DNA of 31,789 nucleotides from Oscillospiraceae bacterium. Its GTDB lineage: Bacteria > Bacillota > Clostridia > Oscillospirales > Oscillospiraceae. The notes below the pieces were generated by a model. The model ran no database searches. It was not told where the DNA came from and saw only the letters and a list, made by a program, of their open reading frames with translations. Position 1 is the first letter of the stretch. Every line of letters starts with the position of its first letter. This document shows positions 7,269-15,762 of this stretch, one piece after another. The stretch is from NCBI GenBank assembly GCA_902802215.1, contig CADCLH010000020.1:1-31789 (forward strand). The letters are read 5' to 3'. Made by a program: the position numbers and the translations under genes.

Positions 7269-10200
7269 ATGGGCGAACATACACCCTTTCTGACAATCTT
7301 TCCCGGCTGCGAGGGACTGCGCGCCGCGGCGGGCGGGCTGGACAAGGCCTTCGTCACCGACGTGCAGGTGGACGTGAAGCAGCGGACGCTGCGCGTCGCG
7401 GCGCGCTTTGCCGCCATGCCCTCGCCCGTGGAGCTCAACGCTCTGACCGCCTGCATCTGCGCCGACTACGAGCTGCAGAGCGTGACCGTCGCGCCGGACT
7501 ATCCCCGGCAGAGCGCGGCTCCGGCGGAGCCCGCCGCCGCGCCGGGTGCCAAAAAGCCGACGGGCAGCGTTTTGATGGGCAAGGCCGTCAAGCAGCGCCC
7601 CGTGGCGATGGACACGCTCACGCTCGAATCCGGGCGGGTGTGCGTGGAGGGCGACGTCGTCGCCGTCACCAGCCGCACCATCCCCAAAAGCGGGGCCGCC
7701 GTGCTGTGCTTCGACCTCACCGACCGCACCAACACCGTGCGCGTGTCCCGCTTCCTGCGCGCCGAGGACGACAAGTCCGTCATCGACGCGGTGAAGGCCG
7801 GCGACCACCTGACGGTGCAGGGCGAGATCATCTACTCCAAATACGACGACGACATGGTGCTCGACCCGCGCAACATCGTCAAGGGCAAGCGCGTCATCCG
7901 CACCGACGACGCGGAGGAGAAGCGCGTGGAGCTGCATCTGCACACCCGCTTTTCCGCCCTCGACGCGCTGACCGACCCCAAGGAGGCCGTCAAGCGCGCC
8001 GCCTACTGGGGCATGCCCGCCATTGCCGTGACCGATCACGGCGTGGCCCAGGCCTTCCCCGACATGTGGCAGGCGGGCAAAAAGAACGGCGTCAAGATCA
8101 TCTACGGCATGGAGGCCTACTACGTCAACGACATGGACGGCAACAGCGCCGTCATCGGCAAAAGCTCCCTGCCGCTCGACGCCGAGTTCGTCGCCTTCGA
8201 CATCGAGACCACCGGCCTCAACGCCCAGACGGACCGCATGACCGAGATCGGCGCGATCCGCTTCTCCGGCGACCGGGTCCTCGAGACCTTCAACACCTTC
8301 GTCGACCCCGAGCGCCACATCCCGCCCGACATCACCACGCTCACCGGCATCCGGGACGCCGACGTGCAGGGCGCGCCGAAGGAGAAGGACGCCCTCGGGG
8401 CCTTCATGGCCTTCGTCGGCGACCGGCCCATCATCGCCCACAACGCCCACTTCGACGTGGGCTTCATGACCGCCGCCGCGAAGCGCTGCGGCGTCCGCTT
8501 CCGCCCCGTCTTCCTCGACACGCTCGCGCTCAGCCAGGCCCTGTGCCCGGAGCTCAAGCGCTTCAAGCTCGACATCGTCTCGAACCACCTCGGCCTGCCC
8601 GCCTTCAACCACCACCGCGCCTCCGACGACGCGCTGGTCGTGGCGCGCATGATGGGGAAATTCCTGCCGATGCTCCGCCAGCAGGGCGCGCGCACCGTGG
8701 ACGACATCGAGACCGTCTACCACACGCTGCGCCGCACCGACGTGGCGAAGACGTACCACATGATCCTGCTGGTCAAAAACCGCACGGGCCTGAAAAACCT
8801 GTACGAGATGATCAGCCAGTCCTACCTCAAATACTTCCACCGTGTGCCCACCGTGCCCAAGAGCCTGCTCTTGCAGCACCGCGAGGGCATCCTCGTCGGC
8901 TCGGCCTGCGGCATGGGCGAGCTCTACGGCGCGGTCATGAAGGGCGCGAGCGGCGAGGAGCTCAAAAAGATCGCCGCGCTCTACGACTACCTCGAGATCC
9001 AGCCCATCTGCAACAACGCCTTTCTGATCGACAACGGCACCGTCAGCGACGCCTCGGTCCTCCAGGACTACAACCGCACGATCTACAGGCTCGGCAAGGA
9101 GCTCGGCAAGCCGGTCATCGCCGCCTCGGACGTGCACTTTCTCGACCCCGAGGACGAGCAGTACCGCAAGATCCTTCAGGCCGCCAAGAAGTTCGCCGAC
9201 GCAGACCGGAGCTGCCCCATCTACTTCCGCACGACAAAGGAGATGCTCGAGGAGTTTGCCTACCTCGGCAAGGACGCCGCCAAAGAGGTCGTCGTCACCA
9301 ACACCCGCGCCATCGCCGACCAGGTGGAGGAGATCCAGCTGCTGCCGAAGGAGCTCTTTGCGCCCAAGATCGAGCACTCCGCCGAGGACCTCAAGCGCCT
9401 CGTCTACGACAAGATGCACCGCATCTACGGCGAGCACCCGCCCGAGCTCGTCCAGAGCCGCGTCGACACCGAGCTCAACACCATCCTCGACCACCAGTAC
9501 GACGTCATCTACATGTCGGCCCAGAAGCTCGTGCAGAACTCGCTGGAAAACGGCTACCTCGTCGGCTCGCGGGGAAGCGTCGGCTCGTCCATCGTGGCCT
9601 ATATGTCCGGCATCACCGAGGTCAACTCCCTGCCGCCGCACTACGTCTGCCCCAAGTGCCGTCACAGTGAGTTCGTCACCGACGGCAGCTACGGCTGCGG
9701 CGCGGACATGCCCGAGAAGGACTGCCCCGACTGCGGTACGCGCATGCGCCGCGACGGCTTCGATATCCCCTTCGAGACCTTCCTCGGCTTCCCCGGCAAC
9801 GAGAAGACCCCCGATATCGACCTCAACTTCTCCGGCGAGTACCAGGCCAAGGCCCACAAGTACACCGAGACCCTCTTCGGCGCCGACCACGTGTTCCGCG
9901 CCGGGACCATCGGCACCCTCGCCGAGAAGACCGCCTACGGCTACGTGAAGAAGTACCTCGAGGAGCGCGGCGTCAAGGCCACCAAGGCCGAGGAAAACCG
10001 CCTCGCCCTCGGCCTCGTCGGCATCAAGCGCACCACCGGCCAGCACCCCGGCGGCCTCGTCGTCATCCCCCAGGACAAGGACGTCACCGACTTCTGCCCC
10101 GTCCAGCACCCCGCCGACGACCCCAACTCCGATATCATCACCACCCACTTCGAGTACCACTGCATGGAGGCCAACCTCCTCAAGCTCGACGAGCTCGGCC

Positions 10201-11267
10201 ACGATGACCCGACCATGATCCGCATGATGGAGGACCTGACCGGCGTCGACGCCAAGGAGATCTCCCTGTCCGACCCGGAGACCATGTCGATCTTCACCAC
10301 GCCCGCCGCCCTCGGCCTGCCCGACGACGACCCCATCATCGGCAAGACCGGCAGCATCGGCGTGCCCGAGTTCGGCACCCCCTTCACCCGGCAGATGCTC
10401 GTCGATACCCAGCCGAAGCAGTTCGATACCCTCATCCGCCTCTCCGGCTTCTCCCACGGCACCGACGTCTGGGCCGGGAATATCCACGACCTCATCGTCA
10501 ACGGCACCGCCAGCGTCAACGAGACCGTCGGCTGCCGCGACGATATCATGCTCTACCTCATCCAGAAGGGCATGCAGCCCTCGCTCGCCTTCAAGTTCAT
10601 GGAGGCCGTGCGCAAGGGCGCCATCCACAAGGGCAAGTCCTGGCCCGACGGCATCGTGGAGCAGATGCAGAGCCTCGGCGTGCCCGACTGGTGGATCGAG
10701 TCCTGCCGCAAGATCCAGTACCTCTTCCCCAAGGCCCACGCCGTCGCCTACGTCATGATGGCCTTCCGCATCGCCTGGTTCAAGGTCCACGAGCCCCTCG
10801 CCTTCTACGCCGCCTACTTCTACCGGCGCAGCCAGAAGGGCGGCTTCGACGCCTCCATCATGTGCGGCGGCGCCGACGACGTGCGGCGCAGGATCAACGA
10901 GATGCACCGCCGCCCTACCCTCACCGCCAACGAGGAGGATCTGCTCGTCACCCTCGAGGCCGTGTACGAGATGAATATGCGCGGCTTCCTCTTCGCGCCC
11001 ATCGACCTCTACGCCTCGCAGGCTACAAAGTTCGTCATCACCGGCGACGGGCGGCTCCGGCCCCCCTTCGTCGCCATCCCCGGCCTCGGCGAGACCGCCG
11101 CGCTCGATCTCCAGCACGCGGGCGAGTCCGGGCAGCGCTTCATCTCCGTGCAGGAGCTCTCCGCCGCCTGCCCCAAGGTCTCCACCGCCCACCTCGATCA
11201 GCTCCGCGCCCTCGGCGCCCTCGGCGACATGCCGGAGACGAATCAGATCAATCTGTTCGATTTTTAA
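7269..11267 (+). CDS. polC: DNA polymerase III, PolC-type alpha subunit
   Basis: Replicative polymerase of low-GC-type Gram-positives with built-in proofreading. In 1332 residues the order is: a short N-terminal domain (1-75), an Ala/Pro linker (80-97), an OB fold (about 122-205), the first PHP part (HLHTRFSALD from 223), a DEDDh exonuclease inserted in it (FDIETTG near 309, then HNAHFDVGF and HHRASDDA), the rest of PHP, a Cys4 zinc site (CPKC, CGAD, CPDC) and the palm with GSRGSVGSS and TPDIDLNFSG. It is a little shorter than the roughly 1430-residue Bacillus type, mainly at the N terminus. The ATG at 7269 follows GAGGA at 13 nt, a rather long spacing. The position after ispG is conserved in Clostridia. 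Confidence 0.97.
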   Translation: MGEHTPFLTIFPGCEGLRAAAGGLDKAFVTDVQVDVKQRTLRVAARFAAMPSPVELNALTACICADYELQSVTVAPDYPRQSAAPAEPAAAPGAKKPTGSVLMGKAVKQRPVAMDTLTLESGRVCVEGDVVAVTSRTIPKSGAAVLCFDLTDRTNTVRVSRFLRAEDDKSVIDAVKAGDHLTVQGEIIYSKYDDDMVLDPRNIVKGKRVIRTDDAEEKRVELHLHTRFSALDALTDPKEAVKRAAYWGMPAIAVTDHGVAQAFPDMWQAGKKNGVKIIYGMEAYYVNDMDGNSAVIGKSSLPLDAEFVAFDIETTGLNAQTDRMTEIGAIRFSGDRVLETFNTFVDPERHIPPDITTLTGIRDADVQGAPKEKDALGAFMAFVGDRPIIAHNAHFDVGFMTAAAKRCGVRFRPVFLDTLALSQALCPELKRFKLDIVSNHLGLPAFNHHRASDDALVVARMMGKFLPMLRQQGARTVDDIETVYHTLRRTDVAKTYHMILLVKNRTGLKNLYEMISQSYLKYFHRVPTVPKSLLLQHREGILVGSACGMGELYGAVMKGASGEELKKIAALYDYLEIQPICNNAFLIDNGTVSDASVLQDYNRTIYRLGKELGKPVIAASDVHFLDPEDEQYRKILQAAKKFADADRSCPIYFRTTKEMLEEFAYLGKDAAKEVVVTNTRAIADQVEEIQLLPKELFAPKIEHSAEDLKRLVYDKMHRIYGEHPPELVQSRVDTELNTILDHQYDVIYMSAQKLVQNSLENGYLVGSRGSVGSSIVAYMSGITEVNSLPPHYVCPKCRHSEFVTDGSYGCGADMPEKDCPDCGTRMRRDGFDIPFETFLGFPGNEKTPDIDLNFSGEYQAKAHKYTETLFGADHVFRAGTIGTLAEKTAYGYVKKYLEERGVKATKAEENRLALGLVGIKRTTGQHPGGLVVIPQDKDVTDFCPVQHPADDPNSDIITTHFEYHCMEANLLKLDELGHDDPTMIRMMEDLTGVDAKEISLSDPETMSIFTTPAALGLPDDDPIIGKTGSIGVPEFGTPFTRQMLVDTQPKQFDTLIRLSGFSHGTDVWAGNIHDLIVNGTASVNETVGCRDDIMLYLIQKGMQPSLAFKFMEAVRKGAIHKGKSWPDGIVEQMQSLGVPDWWIESCRKIQYLFPKAHAVAYVMMAFRIAWFKVHEPLAFYAAYFYRRSQKGGFDASIMCGGADDVRRRINEMHRRPTLTANEEDLLVTLEAVYEMNMRGFLFAPIDLYASQATKFVITGDGRLRPPFVAIPGLGETAALDLQHAGESGQRFISVQELSAACPKVSTAHLDQLRALGALGDMPETNQINLFDF

Positions 11268-11282
11268 AGAACATAGAACTCG

Positions 11283-11315
11283 ACAGCGCCCGCCTTCCGG
11301 CGGGCGCTGTGTTTT
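11283..11315 (+). terminator. Terminator of the polC operon
   Basis: A perfect 12-bp GC-rich stem (11283-11294 with 11299-11310) around a TTCC loop, followed by GTTTTC, lies 15 nt after the polC stop. Confidence 0.93.
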
Positions 11316-11321
11316 CAATTC

Positions 11322-11354
11322 GTTTTTCGCGGGGGCGTGTACCTCGCGAAAAAC
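11322..11354. repeat. Inverted repeat at a convergent gene junction
   Basis: GTTTTTCGCG (11322-11331) and CGCGAAAAAC (11345-11354) form a perfect 10-bp inverted repeat with T on the 5' side and A on the 3' side. That is the wrong order for an intrinsic terminator. A similar one lies at 18196-18226. The bases up to 11404 hold another GC-rich pairing (GCCCTC with GAGGGC) and nothing coding. Confidence 0.55.
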
Positions 11355-11404
11355 ACGTTGCGGCCCTCAAGTGTGCGAGCGCAGCGAGTGCGCGCAGAGG
11401 GCTG

Positions 11405-11441
11405 AAAAAAAATCGTCCCAATGGCAAAGCCATTGGGACGA
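11405..11441 (-). terminator. Terminator of the E2-like gene
   Basis: Read on the minus strand, a perfect 13-bp stem (11429-11441 with 11413-11425, loop of 3) is followed by eight T (A8 at 11405-11412 on the plus strand). It starts 5 nt after the stop codon of the minus-strand gene. Confidence 0.92.
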
Positions 11442-11445
11442 ACTA

Positions 11446-12327
11446 TCAGTAGACGTCTTCGATCACGCGGGAGGGGGGCGCTTCGAGGATCTCGGGGTGC
11501 TGGAAGAGGTACGAGAACGCCTTGAAGGCCTGCGCGTAGTAGTGGCCGTCGACCGTGCGCTCGTCCAGCGTGATCTTCACGTCCACCAGCTTGCGGTCGA
11601 CCATCGCGCCGTGGCGGTCCAGCTCGTAGCTGTGGCGCTTCGCGCCGAAGGCGATGAACACCGGGAAGGTGCCGAAATTGTAGATGTGGTGGAACACCGG
11701 CCGGATGCGCAGCGAGCCGAGGTCCGTGATGACCAGCGAGCCGTGGAAGGGGCTGGCCTCGAGCAGGCTCTCGGGGATCCAGCCGAAGTAGTCCATCACG
11801 CGCAGCACCGCGATCATGAGGCGCAGCAGGAAGCGCGGCAGACGGCACAGCGTCTCGGCCACGTCCTCGGTGTTGTTATGCTCGTCCGAGGTCTTGACCT
11901 CGTCGATCTTCTCGTTCATCTTGCGGTAGACGTCGAAGATCGTGTCGGTCGGGTCAAAGTGGACCTTGATGGTCGTCTCGGTCGCGTCGATGGACAGGGA
12001 GCGCTTGACCGTCATCACCACGCAGACGTCGTGGTGGGCGTAGATGCGGCGGCCGACGACGAAGCGGTTGAGACCCGGCAGCATCGAGATGATGCGGATG
12101 TAGGCCGCGATGATGAAGTGCAGCATGCCGATGCCCTTGTACCCGTCCACGCGCAGCTGGCGCAGACGGCGGTCGACCGTGGAGACCTCGAAGCTCTCCT
12201 CATAGTAATTGCAGGCGTCGTTGCGGGTGGGCATGATGTAGGGGGTGAATTTGGAAAAAGCGGGGAGAGAGCGGAGCAGACGTCCGTCCCGCCGGTCTCC
12301 CATGCGGCGTTTGTAGTTCTTGGCCAT
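11446..12327 (-). CDS. Stand-alone 2-oxo acid dehydrogenase E2-like acyltransferase domain
   Basis: 293 residues resembling the catalytic domain of E2 acyltransferases (chloramphenicol acetyltransferase-like fold), with no lipoyl or E1/E3-binding domain. Support comes from the HGSLVITDLGSL strand, then PVFIAFG, then DERTVDGHYYAQAF at 255-268, which aligns with the E2 motif DHRxxDG. The catalytic His of that motif is Glu256 here, so normal acyl transfer is doubtful. A basic N terminus (MAKNYKRRMGDRRDG) and a hydrophobic stretch around 67-90 are also seen. The ATG at 12327 was chosen because upstream codons are atypical and a SigA-type promoter lies at 12380-12408. No E1 or E3 gene is nearby. 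The function is unknown; a structural or regulatory role is possible. Confidence 0.75.
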   Translation of the reverse strand: MAKNYKRRMGDRRDGRLLRSLPAFSKFTPYIMPTRNDACNYYEESFEVSTVDRRLRQLRVDGYKGIGMLHFIIAAYIRIISMLPGLNRFVVGRRIYAHHDVCVVMTVKRSLSIDATETTIKVHFDPTDTIFDVYRKMNEKIDEVKTSDEHNNTEDVAETLCRLPRFLLRLMIAVLRVMDYFGWIPESLLEASPFHGSLVITDLGSLRIRPVFHHIYNFGTFPVFIAFGAKRHSYELDRHGAMVDRKLVDVKITLDERTVDGHYYAQAFKAFSYLFQHPEILEAPPSRVIEDVY

Positions 12328-12379
12328 GAGTCGAAACGCGATCCTTTCCGTGCGGGGCACGAGTTCTGAAAACGCAACT

Positions 12380-12408
12380 ATTATATCCGAACCCCCGGGA
12401 GAAAACAA
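12380..12408 (-). promoter_or_regulatory. SigA-type promoter of the E2-like gene
   Basis: On the minus strand, TTGTTT (12403-12408) and TATAAT (12380-12385) are spaced by 17 bp, with the predicted transcript start about 46 nt before the ATG at 12327. Confidence 0.7.
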
Positions 12409-12436
12409 GCCCCCCGGCGAAAAAGAGGCCCGGCGG

Positions 12437-12465
12437 GCATATCCCGAGAAGGGCGCGCATACAAT
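12437..12465 (+). promoter_or_regulatory. Possible sporulation (SigE-like) promoter of the M14 gene
   Basis: GCATAT at 12437-12442 and CATACAAT at 12458-12465 are 15 bp apart. The second element matches the -10 consensus of the mother-cell factor SigE (CATACAnT), and the first resembles its ATA-containing -35. It lies 29 nt upstream of the ATG at 12495. A SigA reading would have a poor -35. Confidence 0.5.
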
Positions 12466-12494
12466 GCGGGGAATACGGCTTGGGGAGGAAGGAT

Positions 12495-13769
12495 ATGAAG
12501 ATCTTACGCATGGGAAGCCGCGGGCCCTCGGTGGAGCTGCTGCAGCTTGCCCTGGTGCGAGCGGGCTTCGGGCCGCTCGACACCGACGGCCTGTTCGGGC
12601 CGCTGACCGAGGCGGCGCTGCGCCGCTTTCAGAGCGCCGAGGGCCTGACGGCCGACGGGATCGCCGGACGGGAGACCCACCGGGCGCTGCTGCCCTGGTA
12701 TACGGGCTACCGCATCCACCGCATCGTGCCCGGCGACACGTTCTGGCGTCTCGCGCAGCGCTACGGCAGCACGGTCGACGCCATCCGGCTGGCAAACCCC
12801 GGCGCCCGGGAGAACGATCTGCGCCCCGGCGAGACCCTCGTGATCCCGCTGGGCTTCGACGTGGTGCCCACGACGATACGCTGGAGCGCCGCCCTCGTGG
12901 GCTACTGCGTGCGCGGCTTGCAGGCGCGCTATCCCTTCCTCGCGGCGGGGGAGATCGGCAGGAGCGTCCTCGGCCGCCCGATCTGGCGGCTGCGCCTCGG
13001 CGAGGGGGAAAACCGCGTGCTCTACAACGCAACCCACCACGCCAACGAATGGCTCTGCACGCCGCTGCTGCTGAAATTCTGCGAGGAGCTCGCCGCCGCC
13101 TTCGCCGCCTCGGACAGCATCGCCGGAGTGAGCGCGGCCGAGCTTCTGGCGCGCGCGTCCTTCCATCTCGTCCCGGCGGTCAACCCCGACGGGATCGACC
13201 TCGTGACCGGGGAGCTCGACGGCGGCGAGAGCTTCCGGCAGGCCGAGCGCATCGCCGCGGCCTATCCCCGCTTTCCCTTCCCGGACGGCTGGAAGGCCAA
13301 CATCCGCGGCACGGACCTGAATCTCCAGTACCCGGCGGGCTGGGAGCACGCGAAGGCGATCAAGTACGCGCAGGGCATCGTCTCGCCCGCTCCGGCGGAT
13401 TTCGTGGGGCGCGCCCCCCTCGACGCGCCGGAGAGCCGCGCGCTCTACGACTACACGCTCGCCCTCTCGCCCTGCCTGACGCTGAGCTACCACACGCAGG
13501 GGCGGGTCATCTACTGGCGCTACGGGGCGATGGAGCCGCCGCGCGGGCGGGAGATCGGGGAAAAGCTCGCGGAAGTATCCGGCTACGCGCTCGAGGACGC
13601 GCCCTATGTCTCCGGCTTCGCGGGGTACAAGGACTGGTTCATCGCCTGCTTCGACTGCCCGGGCTATACGATCGAGGCGGGGCAGGGGACGAATCCCCTG
13701 CCCCTGACGGACTTCGATGAAATTTACCGGGAGAACCTGCCCGTGCTGGTGCAGGCGGCGCTGCTGTAA
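12495..13769 (+). CDS. PG-binding/LysM/M14 peptidoglycan endopeptidase
   Basis: 424 residues in three modules: a peptidoglycan-binding_1 domain (about 3-68), a LysM domain (72-119, HRIVPGDTFWRLAQRYG) and an M14 zinc carboxypeptidase domain (125-424). The zinc ligands are His182 and Glu185 in HHANEW and His333 in SYHTQG; the catalytic Glu394 is in TIEAGQG. This is the layout of gamma-D-glutamyl-diaminopimelate endopeptidase I, which cuts the peptide stem. There is no signal peptide, as in the sporulation-associated endopeptidases, so it may act in the mother cell or be released by lysis. The ATG at 12495 has GGAGG at good spacing; a TTG 15 nt upstream is a poorer start. A SigE-like promoter precedes it. 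Confidence 0.9.
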   Translation: MKILRMGSRGPSVELLQLALVRAGFGPLDTDGLFGPLTEAALRRFQSAEGLTADGIAGRETHRALLPWYTGYRIHRIVPGDTFWRLAQRYGSTVDAIRLANPGARENDLRPGETLVIPLGFDVVPTTIRWSAALVGYCVRGLQARYPFLAAGEIGRSVLGRPIWRLRLGEGENRVLYNATHHANEWLCTPLLLKFCEELAAAFAASDSIAGVSAAELLARASFHLVPAVNPDGIDLVTGELDGGESFRQAERIAAAYPRFPFPDGWKANIRGTDLNLQYPAGWEHAKAIKYAQGIVSPAPADFVGRAPLDAPESRALYDYTLALSPCLTLSYHTQGRVIYWRYGAMEPPRGREIGEKLAEVSGYALEDAPYVSGFAGYKDWFIACFDCPGYTIEAGQGTNPLPLTDFDEIYRENLPVLVQAALL

Positions 13770-13770
13770 A

Positions 13771-13822
13771 CCCCTCAGTCACCGCCGTTTACGGCGGCGA
13801 CAGCTCCCCTTTCAGGGGAGCC
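13771..13822 (+). repeat. Double-hairpin intergenic repeat, probable terminator
   Basis: CCCCTCAGTCACCGCCG and its continuation form two adjacent hairpins (CCGCCG/CGGCGG near 13782-13796 and GCTCCCCT/AGGGGAGC at 13803-13821). The pattern of CTCAGTCA, a variable stem, ACAGCTCCC and GGGAGCC is familiar to me as a common interspersed repeat of gut Clostridia. It fills the junction between two convergent genes and could stop transcription from either side, although a T tract is missing. Confidence 0.6.
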
Positions 13823-13831
13823 GGGAGCCCG

Positions 13832-15762
13832 TCATTCCAGCTCGAACGCGCCGGTGTAGAGCTGGTAGTAGGTGCCCTTTTCGGCCAGCAGCCTCTCGTG
13901 GCTGCCGCGCTCGATGATGCGTCCGTGGTCGAGGACCATGATGACGTCCGAGTTCATGACCGTGGACAGTCGGTGCGCGATCACGAACACCGTGCGGCCC
14001 TCCATGAGCTTGTCCATGCCGCGCTGGACGATGGCCTCGGTGCGGGTGTCGATGGAGGAGGTGGCCTCGTCGAGGATCATGACCGGGGGATCGGCGACGG
14101 CGGCACGCGCGATGGCGAGCAGCTGGCGCTGGCCCTGCGAGAGATTGGCGCCGTTGTTGGTCAGCTCGGTCTCGTAGCCCTGCGGGAGGCGGGAGATGAA
14201 ATCGTCCGCGCCCGCGAGGCGCGCGGCCTCGACGCATTCCTCGTCGGTGGCGTCGAGACGGCCGTAGCGGATGTTGTCCATGACCGTGCCGGTGAAGAGG
14301 TTGGTGTCCTGCAATACGATGCCGAGCGAGCGGCGCAGGTCATGTTGATGCCGTCGTAGCGGATCTTGCCGTCGGCGATGTCGTAGAAGCGGTTGATGAG
14401 GTTGGTGATCGTGGTCTTGCCCGCGCCGGTCGCGCCGACGAAAGCCACCTTCTGGCCGGGCTCGGCGTAGACCGTGACGTCGTGCAGGACCTGCTTGCCC
14501 TCCTCGTAGGCAAAGTCCACGTCGAACAGGCGCACATCGCCCCGCAGCGGCGTGTAGGTCAGCGTGCCGTCGCCGTGCGGGTGCCGCCAGGCCCAGTGGC
14601 CGGTGCGCTCGTCGGTCTCGGTGAGCGTGCCGTCCGGCTCCTCTTTGACGTTGACCAGCGTGACATAGCCCTGATCGGGCTCCGGCTCCTGATCCATGAG
14701 GGAGAAGACGCGGCCCGCGCCCGCCGAGGCCATGACGATCTGATTGATCTGCTGGGCCAGGGTGTTGACGTTGCCGGTGAACTGCTTGGCCATGCCGAGG
14801 AAGGGCACCAGCACGCTGATGGAGAAGGGCTTGCCCGACAGCGAGACGTTGGTCACGCCCGAGAGCAGGAACACGCCGCCCGCCAGCGCCAGCACCACAT
14901 AGAGGATGTTGCCGATGTTGTTCATGATGGGGCCGAGGAGGTTCGCGTAGGCGTTGGCCTTGCGGCTGTTCTCGCGCAGGGCGTCGTTGCGCGCGTCGAA
15001 GTTGCGGATGGCCTCGGCCTCGTGGCAGAAGACCTTGACGACCTTCTGGCCGTTCATCAGCTCCTGAATGACGCCCTCGGTCTCGGCCAGGGACTGCTGC
15101 TGCTTGACAAAGTAGCGCGCCGAGCCGCCGCCGACCGTCTTGGTCACGAAGAACATGGCGGCCACGCCCACCAGCAGCACCAGCGTCATCCAGAGCGAGA
15201 AGTACAGCATGATCGCAAACACCACCAGCACCACCGAGCCGGACTGGATGAAGGTCGGCAGGGACTGGGAGATCAGCATGCGCAGGGTGTCGATGTCGTT
15301 GGTGTAGTAGCTCATGATGTCGCCGTGCTGGTGCGTGTCGAAAAAGCGCACCGGCAGATCCTGCATCCTGCCGAAGGTCTCCTGCCGCAGCTTGTTCAGA
15401 TAGCCCTGGGTCATGACGGCCATGAGCTGGGTGTAGGCGGTCGAGGAGATCAGGGCCAGCACGTACAGCACCGCGAGGACCGTCACATAGCGCAGCACCT
15501 CCGGCCGGGCGGCGGCCCAGTCGCCGGTCTTGTACCAGCGCTCGATCACGGCGATGACGTTCTGGGTGAACAGCGAGGGGATGGCGGAGACGACCGCCGA
15601 GAAGAGGATGCAGCACATGGTCAGCGGGGCCATGCGCGGATAATAGACAAAGAGGCGCTTGATCGCGCGGCCGAGCGCGGAGAAGTCCGCCTTCGGACGT
15701 CCGCCCTCCGCGCCGCCGCCCGCCGTGCGGCGGCCGTGGCCCATGCTCATGGGTTTAGGCAC
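13832..15762 (-). pseudogene. ABC exporter subunit (TmrB/TM288-like), frameshifted
   Basis: An ABC half-transporter with six membrane helices then an ATPase. The N-terminal part includes Walker A (GATGAGKTT). After KIRYDGINM (plus-strand junction 14339-14341) the frame is lost; the sequence resumes in another frame with LRRSLGIVLQDTN, then NLSQGQRQLLAIARA (signature), MILDEATSSID (Walker B with catalytic Glu) and the switch His. Relatives have about six or seven residues between these segments. A deletion of 19 nt would explain the shift exactly: 1931 + 19 = 1950 nt, 649 residues. The start was taken as the GTG at 15762, which has GGAGG 8 nt upstream and overlaps the stop of the partner gene; an ATG at 15750 is the alternative. 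Real mutation or assembly error cannot be decided. Confidence 0.8.

Noticed and set aside
7167..11318. A 1383-residue open frame on the minus strand across polC
   Set aside because: It lies exactly antisense to polC, which has all its domain motifs. The translation is dominated by Gly, Val, Leu, Asp, Glu and His as expected from antisense reading of GC-rich codons, with no domain.
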